From the IMG/VR virus record IMGVR_UViG_3300025645_000199, positions 1-36,268 of that record: a DNA stretch of 36,268 nt. One strand, given 5' to 3'. This stretch comes from a virus. Shown here in pieces: positions 16,699 through 24,586 of the stretch (its first letter is position 1; each line of letters starts with the position of its first letter). Under the pieces are notes generated by a model. It did no database searches and was not told where the DNA came from. It worked only from the letters and a program-made list of their open reading frames with translations. Made by a program: the position numbers and the translations under genes.

Positions 16699-17102
16699 TG
16701 TTTGATTTGGTTCTTAGTGATATTGAAGAAGTTATAGCTAGCTCCGGATGGACAACAAACGGAATTGTAACAATCCCAGATAACTACCAAGGTAAACTTG
16801 GAAACAATATCAGGGAATATGTTATGGTGACTGTACGTCCAACTAAGAGTGATGCTTATACTTACTCTCGTGATAAGCTACTATCAGGAATCGTTGTGGC
16901 AAAAATATTTGTAGCAGCGGGGGAAGGTCAAGGACGCCTAATGGAGGTCTCTGACTTACTCAATACGCTACTCGAAGAAAAAACTCTAACTAACAATACA
17001 AGGCTTGGGACTTCTTACCTTCAGGTGGAAGGTCTAGACGCTGTTAATAAGTCGCTTTATAGCGCATCTTACATCATACCATTTACACTATACGGAGAAT
17101 AA
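16698..17102 (+). CDS. Tail terminator protein (gpU-like)
   Basis: 134 aa, coupled to the previous gene by TAATG. Pattern: an N-terminal helix, REYVMVTVRPTKSD....SRDKLLSGIVVAKIFVAAGEGQGRLMEVSDLLNTLL, and a C-terminal strand SLYSASYIIPFTLYGE. This alternating design is usual for phage tail terminators (lambda gpU fold), which cap the tail tube. It sits directly before the tail tube gene. Confidence 0.65.
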   Translation: MFDLVLSDIEEVIASSGWTTNGIVTIPDNYQGKLGNNIREYVMVTVRPTKSDAYTYSRDKLLSGIVVAKIFVAAGEGQGRLMEVSDLLNTLLEEKTLTNNTRLGTSYLQVEGLDAVNKSLYSASYIIPFTLYGE

Positions 17103-17106
17103 ATAG

Positions 17107-17646
17107 ATGGCACATATTTCGTCACTAGGCTCAGGTGTTTACACCTACCTAGACATTTTCACAGGTACTATTGGTACCTACACTACAGCTGCTGATTGTG
17201 CTGCTGAGTTTGTCGGTTCAGTTCCTGGAACAGCAGATGCTGAACACGTACGTATGCCTTCAGTCCGTGAGTTCCCTTCAGTGGGTACTCCTGCTAACAT
17301 CGTTAACGTTCCTGTCTACGGCCAGGCAACTTCTTCACAGGTTCAGGGTCAGTCTGACTCACCTAGTCTAGAAGTTAATGTTAACTACGTTGCTGAAGAC
17401 ATGCAAGACATTCACGCCCTTGTGGACGGTAGCGTAAAGCTATTCCGTTTCATGATGGCCGCTACTGCAGTCACGCAAGACCAAGGTGCAGCTTCAACTC
17501 TCGCAACAGAGAACACTGAATTCTACTTCCTAGGTAAAGTTGAAGCTATCCTCGTGAACCCTTCACTTTCTGACTCAATCACTGCAACCGTTACTTTGTC
17601 AGCTCAGTCTGACTTCTACGGTCCAGCAACTGTCGCAGCTGCTTAA
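17107..17646 (+). CDS. Tail tube protein
   Basis: 179 aa, ATG after GGAGAATAAATAG. Beta-rich; contains VRMPSVREFPSVGTPANIVNVPVYGQATSSQVQGQSD (about residues 48-84) with the proline/glycine loops and SQVQGQ segment typical of siphophage tube subunits. C-rich codon use like the capsid gene suggests high expression. Followed by a G-rich hairpin-capable spacer and then the chaperone genes, the standard order. Confidence 0.8.
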   Translation: MAHISSLGSGVYTYLDIFTGTIGTYTTAADCAAEFVGSVPGTADAEHVRMPSVREFPSVGTPANIVNVPVYGQATSSQVQGQSDSPSLEVNVNYVAEDMQDIHALVDGSVKLFRFMMAATAVTQDQGAASTLATENTEFYFLGKVEAILVNPSLSDSITATVTLSAQSDFYGPATVAAA

Positions 17647-17651
17647 TAGCT

Positions 17652-17682
17652 GAGACTTGGGGGGGGCTCCTTTTGGGGTCTC
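17652..17682 (+). other. G-rich hairpin-capable spacer after the tail tube gene
   Basis: An eight-G run (17659-17666) lies inside a region bounded by GAGAC (17652-17656) and GTCTC (17678-17682), which can pair. The inner TTTT sits between G-rich arms. No T-run follows. It may be a partial terminator or mRNA 3'-end block that lowers chaperone expression relative to the tube protein. Confidence 0.35.
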
Positions 17683-17706
17683 CCTGCCTAGATAATGGAA
17701 ACATAC

Positions 17707-17943
17707 ATGGATAAACCATTCAGTAAGAGCTTCGTCATGCGTACAACTTTCCGCCATATGCGGAGAAGTGTCGATATCAGTATTCGAAAATCATTTGAAA
17801 GATTTCAAGATTTTGACCAAGACTCCACAGCGGGTCGAGAAATCATGGAAACACTATCAACCCTACATACAGTCCGTAAAATGCTAGATGACTTCCAAGC
17901 GAACAATCCAGAGCTATTTACAGAAAAAGATAAGTTGAAATAA
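17707..17943 (+). CDS. Small hypothetical tail-region protein
   Basis: 78 aa from ATG 17707, preceded by ATGGAAACATAC; an in-frame ATG at 17695 would add four residues but has no ribosome site. The sequence is helical and charged, with a basic first third (MRTTFRHMRRSVDISIRKSF) and a C-terminal coiled-coil-like part ending EKDKLK. It lies between tube and chaperone genes, so a tail assembly role is likely. No family recognised. Confidence 0.6.
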   Translation: MDKPFSKSFVMRTTFRHMRRSVDISIRKSFERFQDFDQDSTAGREIMETLSTLHTVRKMLDDFQANNPELFTEKDKLK

Positions 17944-17955
17944 GGAGTATTAATT

Positions 17956-18255
17956 ATGAAACACCTAATCGGTAAAACAGAAACTAAAAAAGTCCCATTC
18001 ATGGGCGATGAAGTAGAAATCCGTAAACTCTCAATTAAAGAAGTCCTAGACCTTCAGTCACTAATCAATAGTGCAGCTGAAAGCGGAGACCAGCTTGAGG
18101 TTCTACGGGGAGTCCTTCGTCTAGCTGTAGTTGGTGCAGAAGAAATGACCAACGAAGAATTTGATACCTTCCCCCCTGCTGACCTCAATGCTATTTCTGA
18201 AGAGATTATTTCATACTGTGGTCTTGGTGGTAAGGCCGAACCTGCGGGAAACTAA
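17956..18255 (+). CDS. Tail assembly chaperone, gpG-like
   Basis: 99 aa, ATG after AAGGAGTATTAATT. Begins with a small beta part (VPFMGDEVEIRKLSIKEVL) and continues helical, ending GGKAEPAGN. It corresponds to lambda gpG, which binds the tape measure protein during tail assembly. The last sense codons lie in a GGGAAAC slippery site, followed at once by TAA, and a -1 shift leads into the downstream T-like frame. Confidence 0.85.
   Translation: MKHLIGKTETKKVPFMGDEVEIRKLSIKEVLDLQSLINSAAESGDQLEVLRGVLRLAVVGAEEMTNEEFDTFPPADLNAISEEIISYCGLGGKAEPAGN
18246..18252 (+). promoter_or_regulatory. -1 programmed frameshift site GGGAAAC
   Basis: G GGA AAC in the gpG frame fits X XXY YYZ and differs only in the last base from the lambda G/T site GGGAAAG. 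The zero-frame stop TAA follows immediately (18253-18255). A -1 slip reads on as LTNQEETFYEIAFHLGMPVY. No strong downstream hairpin is seen. Confidence 0.88.
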
Positions 18256-18593
18256 CAAACCAAGAGGAAACTTTCTATGAGATTGCTTTCCATCTTGGTA
18301 TGCCTGTTTACAAAATGATGAATGAAATGCCATACGAAGAATTGCTTAAATGGGTTAACTTCTTCCAAGACCGACCTTCTGGCTGGCAGGAAGACCAAAG
18401 AACATTTATGTTACTAAAGGCTCTTGGTTTCAAAGGTAAGGCTACAGATATCTTCCCGACTCTAAGGTCAATGGAAGAACGTAGACAATCTAAAGTACAT
18501 GCCGGACACGCACTACCGAAAGGAAAATTCCTTGACAACATGTTTAAAGCTGTTGGTGGTGATGAATCTGGTTGGAAACCTGAATGGGGTTAA
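18252..18593 (+). CDS. gpT-like extension, made as a -1 frameshift fusion with the chaperone
   Basis: 113 codons read after the slip at 18246-18252, giving a fusion of about 212 aa (17956 to 18593). The extension opens LTNQEETFYEIAFHLGMPVYK and continues NEMPYEELLKWVNFF, the classical ending of siphophage G/T fusions. An ATG at 18300 exists but has no ribosome site, and conserved sequence begins upstream of it. So independent translation is unlikely. Role: the low-abundance chaperone form that recruits tube subunits to the tape measure. Confidence 0.85.
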   Translation, partial: LTNQEETFYEIAFHLGMPVYKMMNEMPYEELLKWVNFFQDRPSGWQEDQRTFMLLKALGFKGKATDIFPTLRSMEERRQSKVHAGHALPKGKFLDNMFKAVGGDESGWKPEWG

Positions 18594-18596
18594 ATT

Positions 18597-18911
18597 ATGG
18601 CAAAACTAGTTAGTTTGGATGTTGTTAATTTCCAACAAGAAATACAAAGGATAGAGCGTGAAGTTTTAGACTTGGTTGATGCAGAGGTTGACGATTTAAT
18701 CGACTATGCAACGGAGCAGCTTATTATTGTGACACCTGTAGATACAGGCGAAGCAAGAGAGGGCTGGAAAAATGATAAAGGTAAAGAGTTTAAAGTTATA
18801 ATCAACGATGTTGAGCATATTGTTTATCTTAACAATGGTCATAGTCAACAAGCACCTGCTTATTTTATTGAAGAGGTGTTAACTAAAATCGGAATTCTTA
18901 CCCCGAACTAA
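18597..18911 (+). CDS. HK97 gp10-like tail completion protein, putative
   Basis: 104 aa, starting 3 nt after the previous stop. Pattern: an N-terminal helix, ...IIVTPVDTGEAREGWKN near residues 43-59, then VEHIVYLNNGHSQQAPAYFIEEVL. This matches the TPVDTG.LR..W and YLNNG.S.QAP signature of HK97 gp10/lambda gpZ-type proteins. These usually lie before the tail tube gene; here it follows the chaperone, an unusual order. A terminator follows. Confidence 0.75.
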   Translation: MAKLVSLDVVNFQQEIQRIEREVLDLVDAEVDDLIDYATEQLIIVTPVDTGEAREGWKNDKGKEFKVIINDVEHIVYLNNGHSQQAPAYFIEEVLTKIGILTPN

Positions 18912-18923
18912 TACGATAAATCT

Positions 18924-18978
18924 AGCCCTCTGATGGCACTCCAATATGCGGAGATTTGCTGTTAGAGGGCTTTTTTTT
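18924..18978 (+). terminator. Terminator before the tape measure gene
   Basis: AGCCCTCT (18924-18931) pairs with AGAGGGCT (18964-18971), 8 bp perfect with a 32-nt loop, followed by a run of eight T from 18971. It ends only 6 nt before the tape measure ribosome site (GGAGGT 18985-18990), so readthrough is needed to express that gene unless there is another promoter. Confidence 0.75.
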
Positions 18979-18993
18979 ATTAATGGAGGTAAA

Positions 18994-21900
18994 ATGCAAA
19001 AGGGTGTAGAGATTAGGGTCCGCGCGGATGCGACCCAAGCAAAAAGAGAACTTAGGAACCTTGAGAAGAGTGTAGCAAGCATTGAACAAACCACAAATAA
19101 GGTTTCAAAGGCTTTCCGCAACCTAGCTATTGGTATCACTGCCGCCTTTACAGGCGCAGGTCTTACACGGGCTATTACAAGCGCTACAGACTCACTCACC
19201 AACTTAGAGAACAGAATTGCTCTAGTTGTCGGTCAAGGACAAGAACTACAAGGAACGATGCGCAAGCTTTATGGTATTGCTCAACGTTCCCGCATGCCAG
19301 TTAATTCTGCAGCAGAAACATTTAACCGCTTCGGTCTTGCTCTGCAAGGATCTGGCAAATCAATCGACGAGCTACTTATAGCTACGGAAGCTGTTCAACA
19401 AGCAGCTGTCATCTCTGGTGCTTCTGCTGAGTCGGCAAATGCCGCTATTACTCAGCTTGGCCAAGGTCTTGCCTCTGGCGAGCTACGTGGTGAAGAACTA
19501 AACTCGGTACTAGAACAAATGCCACGACTAGCTCGTGCTATTGCGGATGGTATGGGGGTTCCTTTTGGTGAGCTCCGTGCTTTGGCGAAAGATGGTAAGC
19601 TTAATGCTGAATCAGTATTCCAAGCTATTATCAGTACTGCTGGTGAACTTGATAATGAATTCAAAACAATCAAAGCAACAACCTCTGGCCTCGTAACAGT
19701 ACTCAAAGACGAGCTTACACGGGCGCTTGGTGCTATCGACAGGGAACTGGGTTTTAGTGAATCTTTACGTAAGAGAATTATCGCTGCCACAAATTCACTT
19801 CGCTTCTTCGCAGATAATCTTGAAGTTGCTGTTGGTCAAGCCCGAGGAAAACTAAGGCTATTTCTTAATGACCTAGTACTATTCCGCTATGAGGTTAAAG
19901 AAACTCTAAAAGACCTATTCACATCGGACTTCGAGGTTGGCTCTATAACTGACCCTATAGTCCGGCGTATGGAATCTGCTTATAACAGAATCAAGAAAAT
20001 CTTTGATGAGGAAATAATCCCAAAGATTAAGCCTATAGATTTTGACAATGTATTCCAAAATACAGAGGCAGCTCTTGTTAGCATTAAGACGTTTGTTAGT
20101 AATGTTATCGCAGAGTTCACACATCTTTGGAGACGTATTGTTGGCCAGTCCCTCTGGACAGGTATCTTTGATCCTGCACACGAGGAACAAGGCAAGGCGT
20201 CAATCGGTAACACTTCTGCTCTTAGCAGTAATTTGAATGCAGCACTCGATACTATTAGTAAATGGGTGAGTTCAATCGTAACTAAGTTTGATGAAGTATA
20301 CGAAAAAGTAACAAAACGGTGGGACGAGTTTAAAACCTACCTAAGTACGAACCAGCTAACAGTAAGCACTATATCTTTTAATAGTATGTCTACTGCTTGG
20401 GATTCTACTATTAAAGCTATGCAAGACCGTTGGGACTCCTTTGTTAAGGCTACACGTAATCGTGAACAAGAGTCTGATCGTTCTGGGAGTGATATCCCTT
20501 TTGCTGTTAGCTTCTTGAATGCCCTAGATATACTTGATTCTCGATTTAATTCCACAATGGACAATATCGAGTCTCGTTGGAAGGCTTTCAATGATGAAAT
20601 GGCTTTACGTAACCAGGAAGCCAGCCGTATGGGTGGTAAGTCTGACCCACTAGCTTCACTATTCAACGGGCTAGCTGATGCACCGGGTGAGATAAAGGTT
20701 ATCATTGATGCAAATAGTAAACGTATCGTTGAAGATTTTAAAACTGTTCTAAGCGCAGTTGCTGCAACGCCTGTCTTCACAACTGGTAAGATTGTATTCG
20801 AATCTGTGCTAGGTGCAGCTACAGGTGAGAACACAGTAATCAACCAGTTCTTGTCAGATCTTGACGGTAATAAAGAAAAGATTGGTGTTATTCTTGCAGG
20901 TGCTATTTTTGCAGGATTCAAGTTTGGATTCGGAAGAGTTGTAGTTTCTGGCCTTGTAGTGTTGAACGCTAATGAAATTCTTAACAGTACAGAATTCCAA
21001 GATTCCGTTAACTCATTTGGTAAGGGTCTCGGTAAACTACTCTATGATACTATCTCGGGTGATGGTGACATTGGTAAGCAAATTGTTGATGGTATTGCTG
21101 CTTCGTTAGCAAGCCTTGGTGCGGGTGTTGCTGAGGGTCTTTTTGGTTCTGAGTTTGAATCAGAAGTAGCCAACGGAATGGTTGGTGCTCTAACTGCTGG
21201 ACTAATTCTCGTTACTATAAGTAAAGCGGGGAGAGCCGCTCTAATTAGCCTCGGTGGTAAAATGATTACAGCAATGCTTGGTTCTGCTTGGATTGCTCAA
21301 CTTGGCACCTACTTTGCTGCGCAAGCTGCGGCAGTATTTGGCAGCAGTACAATCATTAGTCCAGCACTTAGTGGCGTATTAAATACACTTGGCTTAAAGA
21401 TGGGTGCTATAATACAAGGAGGGCTTGTCGTAGGTTTGGTTGCAGGCCTCGCTCTTGCTGCTTCTTCAGCAATAGAGTATGCAAGTAAAAGCTTATATGA
21501 CCTAGTTGATAGGACGGTAAGAGGTGAATCAAGCGAAGAACAAGGTCTAAGACAAGCACAACGAATTCTAGAACTTGTCAACAAGGGCGAGGAGGGTGTA
21601 CGTCGGGCCGCTTTCTTGGTGGATTCTGGTAAAGTAAGCGCAGAAGCCCTTGCTACTCTAGGTGAAGAAAACTTGGAAAGGCTGCGAACCGCTATTGATG
21701 GTACTGAGGCTACTTGGGTAGATAGTGCTATAAGTCTTGGCTTTTTCAACACCTCAATCGATAACTTCGCTGACGCTGTTAATCTTGCAGCTACAAAGCT
21801 TCGGAGAAATCCAGAATTAGCCGCACCCCTCTATAAGGCCAGCGGTGGTTATATTAGTGGTGCAGGTGGACCCACCGAAGATAAAATCCCAGCGATGCTA

Positions 21901-22932
21901 TCCAACGGCGAGTATGTTATTAAATCTTCTTCTGTTTCTAAGTTTGGTAAAGAATTCCTTGACCGTCTCAACATGGGTATGTTACCTCAGATGTTTAGTA
22001 GTGGTGGTATGGTTACCCCCTACGATGACGAGATTGCAGGCATCTCTTCCGATATCAATCGTATGGAGCGTATAGGTGATCCTACTCTAACCAATGCTAT
22101 TGTTGCTTCTAATGCTGTTCTTGACGACTTACGAGCAAGACGTCGTAGATATATCTCCTCTAGTGGTGAGGTAGACCTGAGTGCTATTGACGGTGGCGGT
22201 GCTTCTGCTTCCTCTGGTAGTGGTGGCAAGGGTAAGGGAAAAGGTAAAAAGAGTGATGCGGTGAAAGCTGCTGAGTCTTATGCGCTGGGTTTCAAGAATG
22301 ACTTCAAATCAGCCCTTTCGAATGCACTAAAGACTGGTGATTTTGGAGAGTTCCTACCGGCACTCTTGGATAGCTTTACTGGGAAAATCATTGACTCTTT
22401 TGTTGATGGCTTTACTGATAGCTTATTCGAAGGTTTAATCGGAAAGGATGGAGAGGGTATCTTCTCTAATATCTTCGGGGGTATTACTTCTTTTGGAGCT
22501 GACCTCGGTAAGGGTGCGCAAGAGGGAATCCTTGAGGGCTTAACGTCATCCGAGCCTTCTGGTGGCTTCGGTAGTCTGTTTAGCGGCCTACTTGGCATGG
22601 ACGGTGGAGGTGGTCTATTTAGCTCAATCTTCGGTTCATCTTTTGGTTCATTCCTTGGATTCTCTTCTGGTGGTGTTGTACCTAATACACCTTTCTCGAA
22701 GTCAGGTTCCGACAGTGTTCCCGCGCTTCTAACTCCAGGTGAGCTTGTTGTTCCTGAAAATAGTTTCAAGGATTTCATGGACTCACAATCAGGTGGAGGT
22801 ACTACTGTAGTAAACCTAAGTGTAACAGGCGATATCTCACGTCAAACACGTACAGAGATTGCCAAGATGATTCCTGAGATTACTGCAGGTGTCAACATGA
22901 CAAATAAAGAAACAAACTTCAGAGGCCGTTAA
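18994..22932 (+). CDS. Tape measure protein
   Basis: 1312 aa from ATG 18994, 3 nt after GGAGGT; the frame is open from 18946 but that start lies inside the terminator. N-terminus VEIRVRADATQAKRELRNLEKSV, then the tape measure domain (GIAQRSRMPVNSAAETFNRFG; ITQLGQGLASGELRGEELNSVLEQMP; about residues 90-200). Central hydrophobic spans near residues 630-850 may insert in the membrane at DNA entry. Two GG-type motifs follow (GPTEDKIPAMLSNGEYVIK and SDSVPALLTPGELVVPE). Length sets tail length; at about 1.5 Å per residue a tail near 200 nm is expected. Confidence 0.92.
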   Translation: MQKGVEIRVRADATQAKRELRNLEKSVASIEQTTNKVSKAFRNLAIGITAAFTGAGLTRAITSATDSLTNLENRIALVVGQGQELQGTMRKLYGIAQRSRMPVNSAAETFNRFGLALQGSGKSIDELLIATEAVQQAAVISGASAESANAAITQLGQGLASGELRGEELNSVLEQMPRLARAIADGMGVPFGELRALAKDGKLNAESVFQAIISTAGELDNEFKTIKATTSGLVTVLKDELTRALGAIDRELGFSESLRKRIIAATNSLRFFADNLEVAVGQARGKLRLFLNDLVLFRYEVKETLKDLFTSDFEVGSITDPIVRRMESAYNRIKKIFDEEIIPKIKPIDFDNVFQNTEAALVSIKTFVSNVIAEFTHLWRRIVGQSLWTGIFDPAHEEQGKASIGNTSALSSNLNAALDTISKWVSSIVTKFDEVYEKVTKRWDEFKTYLSTNQLTVSTISFNSMSTAWDSTIKAMQDRWDSFVKATRNREQESDRSGSDIPFAVSFLNALDILDSRFNSTMDNIESRWKAFNDEMALRNQEASRMGGKSDPLASLFNGLADAPGEIKVIIDANSKRIVEDFKTVLSAVAATPVFTTGKIVFESVLGAATGENTVINQFLSDLDGNKEKIGVILAGAIFAGFKFGFGRVVVSGLVVLNANEILNSTEFQDSVNSFGKGLGKLLYDTISGDGDIGKQIVDGIAASLASLGAGVAEGLFGSEFESEVANGMVGALTAGLILVTISKAGRAALISLGGKMITAMLGSAWIAQLGTYFAAQAAAVFGSSTIISPALSGVLNTLGLKMGAIIQGGLVVGLVAGLALAASSAIEYASKSLYDLVDRTVRGESSEEQGLRQAQRILELVNKGEEGVRRAAFLVDSGKVSAEALATLGEENLERLRTAIDGTEATWVDSAISLGFFNTSIDNFADAVNLAATKLRRNPELAAPLYKASGGYISGAGGPTEDKIPAMLSNGEYVIKSSSVSKFGKEFLDRLNMGMLPQMFSSGGMVTPYDDEIAGISSDINRMERIGDPTLTNAIVASNAVLDDLRARRRRYISSSGEVDLSAIDGGGASASSGSGGKGKGKGKKSDAVKAAESYALGFKNDFKSALSNALKTGDFGEFLPALLDSFTGKIIDSFVDGFTDSLFEGLIGKDGEGIFSNIFGGITSFGADLGKGAQEGILEGLTSSEPSGGFGSLFSGLLGMDGGGGLFSSIFGSSFGSFLGFSSGGVVPNTPFSKSGSDSVPALLTPGELVVPENSFKDFMDSQSGGGTTVVNLSVTGDISRQTRTEIAKMIPEITAGVNMTNKETNFRGR

Positions 22933-22959
22933 GGTCCAGTATGAAAAGTGACTATGGGT

Positions 22960-22986
22960 CACCCCTTCGGGGGTGGCTCTTTTTTA
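22960..22986 (+). terminator. UUCG-loop terminator after the tape measure gene
   Basis: CACCCC-TTCG-GGGGTG (22960-22975), a 6-bp stem with a stabilising UUCG loop, followed by GCTC and six T. It closes the head/tail operon. Confidence 0.9.
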
Positions 22987-23007
22987 TCAAAATTGTGCCT
23001 AAAAAAG

Positions 23008-23035
23008 TGAGAAAATCAAGGCATCTATAATGATA
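23008..23035 (+). promoter_or_regulatory. TATAATGATA element, copy A (early-type promoter candidate)
   Basis: 28-nt element beginning TGAGAAAA and ending GCATCTATAATGATA, matching copy B (24587-24614) at 24 of 28 positions. It contains TATAAT (23026-23031) but no good -35 hexamer 16-18 nt upstream and no extended -10 TGn. It lies just after the tape measure terminator and before the small-gene cluster. Reader unknown: host sigma factor with an activator, or a phage polymerase. Confidence 0.6.
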
Positions 23036-23082
23036 GAATAAAATCTTTGCAGGACAAACCTCAACAAGAAATGGAAATCACT

Positions 23083-23370
23083 ATGTTTAAATTCTACCGT
23101 GGTACTACCTCACACGAAGCTAACGCCTTGAGCGATGGCACACAACACCGTGACGTTACACACTGGACTGACTCACTTGAGAAAGCTCAGATGTACTCCA
23201 AAGGTGCTGTTATTGAAATTGAGCTTGACGAGCTCCCCCCTCACTTTAATGCTTACAGAAGTATTGCCCATGGCGATGCTGTACATGGAAACATTCGCCA
23301 GTGGGTCATCTCTCGTGAATTCTACGAGAATAGGCTTTTCAACTGGGTTGAAGAAACACGTATCCACTAA
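23083..23370 (+). CDS. Small protein with weak ADP-ribosyltransferase-like pattern
   Basis: 95 aa from ATG 23083 (GGAAA just upstream); ATG 23071 and TTG 23047 are in-frame alternatives. It is the first gene after promoter candidate A. Pattern FYRGTTS at the start, then HWTDSLEKAQMYSKGAVIEIELDEL, resembles small ART-fold proteins in which an Arg or His begins a strand, an A..Y helix follows and a V.E.EL strand comes next. The catalytic Glu cannot be placed surely. If correct it could modify a host protein early in infection. Otherwise hypothetical. Confidence 0.65.
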   Translation: MFKFYRGTTSHEANALSDGTQHRDVTHWTDSLEKAQMYSKGAVIEIELDELPPHFNAYRSIAHGDAVHGNIRQWVISREFYENRLFNWVEETRIH

Positions 23371-23380
23371 GGAGACTGAA

Positions 23381-23656
23381 ATGGGCAACATTATTGTAGA
23401 CTTACTACTCTCTATACCTTTCGGAATAATTATAAGAATACTTGTAGTAGTAGCTATTGCTGCTGTTATCAAAGTTAAAATCCCTTCTTTCCACTGGATC
23501 ATCGGTGTAGCTGCTCTTATCCAGTATGGTGTATTTCAGCAAGACGCCTATGATACCCTTTTTGCTATTGGATTTTTCCTCCCGGAATTAGTCAAAGCCC
23601 CCTTCTTCGCAAAAGAGAAGAAAAACATCAAAAGTAACAAAAGGGTAACTACATGA
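23381..23656 (+). CDS. Small membrane protein
   Basis: 91 aa from ATG 23381, preceded by AAGGAGA at the end of the upstream gene. Two or three hydrophobic spans: IIVDLLLSIPFGIIIRILVV (about residues 3-22, running into AIAAVI), HWIIGVAALIQYGV (about 37-50) and a shorter DTLFAIGFFLPEL. The C-terminus is strongly basic (AKEKKNIKSNKR). The same region is open in the frame from 23135, but the ATG with a ribosome site fixes the start. Function unknown; an inner-membrane location is inferred. Confidence 0.65.
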   Translation: MGNIIVDLLLSIPFGIIIRILVVVAIAAVIKVKIPSFHWIIGVAALIQYGVFQQDAYDTLFAIGFFLPELVKAPFFAKEKKNIKSNKRVTT

Positions 23657-23710
23657 TATCCGGCTTCACCCTGCCTACTTTCAATCATAGAAAAAACATG
23701 GAGTAATAGT

Positions 23711-23992
23711 ATGAACATCACATATATTGTTGAAGACGAGTATGGAACTTATGGCGAGTATACAGATCGGATGGAAGCTGTAATAGCTTGCAATAAGCTT
23801 AACGGCCTAAATATTACACCTGTGCTGTCTGAAGTTCACTGGAAGGAACTATCTTGGGAAGCTGACTATAAGGAGTTGTGCAAGGTTGATTGTATGAAGG
23901 AGTCATCTAAATACCACTGGAAACTAACAACTGTTAATCCTTTCTTCGTCATTGACGGGGAATACCAAATAAATGGAATGGAGATATTGTAA
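23711..23992 (+). CDS. Hypothetical protein
   Basis: 93 aa, ATG after TGGAGTAATAGT. Acidic, with Tyr- and Trp-rich stretches (MNITYIVEDEYGTYGEYTDR; HWKELSWEADYKELCKVDC). No family recognised. The N-terminus, a short beta-hairpin followed by a helix MEAVIACNKLN, is of a kind common in small early phage proteins. The stop overlaps the next ATG (TAATG), so it is translationally coupled to the SleB-like hydrolase. Confidence 0.65.
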   Translation: MNITYIVEDEYGTYGEYTDRMEAVIACNKLNGLNITPVLSEVHWKELSWEADYKELCKVDCMKESSKYHWKLTTVNPFFVIDGEYQINGMEIL

Positions 23993-24396
23993 TGATTATT
24001 GAAGCAACAATGTGCCTCGCCCTTAACATGTACTTTGAGGCAAGAAAAGAGCCAATCGCAGGTCAGCTTGCGGTGGCAGCAGTAACACTTAACAGGGTGG
24101 CAGACAAACGCTATCCTGACGATGTATGTGGTGTTGTATGGGAGAAGAATCAATTCTCTTGGACACACGATGGTAAACATGACGCCCCTACTCGTATGAA
24201 CTATCTTGATGTTCAGGCTTGGCATGAGATTGCAGAGCTTGCGGAAGATGTCATGTCTGGGGAAATTGAACTCCCCGGAATCTCTTCTACACACTACCAC
24301 GCTACAAGCGTAAATCCCTTCTGGACTAAACACTATGAGCTTGATGGTCAGGTTGGGAACCACCTCTTCTACACTAATGAAACACCATACAAATAG
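23992..24396 (+). CDS. SleB-type cell wall hydrolase
   Basis: 134 aa, coupled to the previous gene. Strong Hydrolase_2 (SleB) pattern: LALNMYFEARKEPIAGQLAV (residues 9-28) with candidate catalytic Glu16, VTLNRVADKRYPDDVC, the FSWTHDG segment (55-61), and THYHATSVNPFW (100-111) followed by GNHLFY. SleB enzymes are lytic transglycosylases acting on peptidoglycan. No signal peptide is seen. It is separate from the holin/endolysin cassette, in the small-gene cluster upstream of the RNA polymerase, so it is not an obvious part of lysis. Confidence 0.88.
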   Translation: MIIEATMCLALNMYFEARKEPIAGQLAVAAVTLNRVADKRYPDDVCGVVWEKNQFSWTHDGKHDAPTRMNYLDVQAWHEIAELAEDVMSGEIELPGISSTHYHATSVNPFWTKHYELDGQVGNHLFYTNETPYK

Positions 24397-24405
24397 GAGA
24401 TAGTG

Positions 24406-24585
24406 ATGTATAAGCGATTTAGCCTACAACGTAATGGTTCAACTTGTGTTGATCGTGTAACTTTTAAAGAAGCAGTAAACTTACTGAATTGCCTTTATCC
24501 GGAGCATAGAGATTCTATTCACTTTGAAATGGTTTTCTTCCGTGAGTGGGAAGCACCCGATGGTGCTATATTCTCTATAAAATAA
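24406..24585 (+). CDS. Small hypothetical protein
   Basis: 59 aa from ATG 24406, with AGGAGA 5 nt upstream; a GTG at 24403 is in frame but less well placed. Sequence begins MYKRFSLQRNG and has a helix TFKEAVNLLNCLYP. No family recognised. Its end lies just before promoter candidate B. Confidence 0.6.
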   Translation: MYKRFSLQRNGSTCVDRVTFKEAVNLLNCLYPEHRDSIHFEMVFFREWEAPDGAIFSIK

Positions 24586-24586
24586 C

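Noticed and set aside
18946-18993. Upstream in-frame ATG for the tape measure protein
   Set aside because: It lies inside the terminator loop; ATG 18994 has GGAGGT just upstream and begins the usual tape measure N-terminus.
20337-20921. 194-aa minus-strand open frame inside the tape measure gene
   Set aside because: Antisense shadow of a long gene of biased composition; Ser/Leu-rich translation with no domain pattern or start signal.
23135-23380. N-terminal extension of the small membrane protein gene
   Set aside because: It overlaps the supported 23083-23370 gene in another frame; AAGGAGA before ATG 23381 marks the real start.
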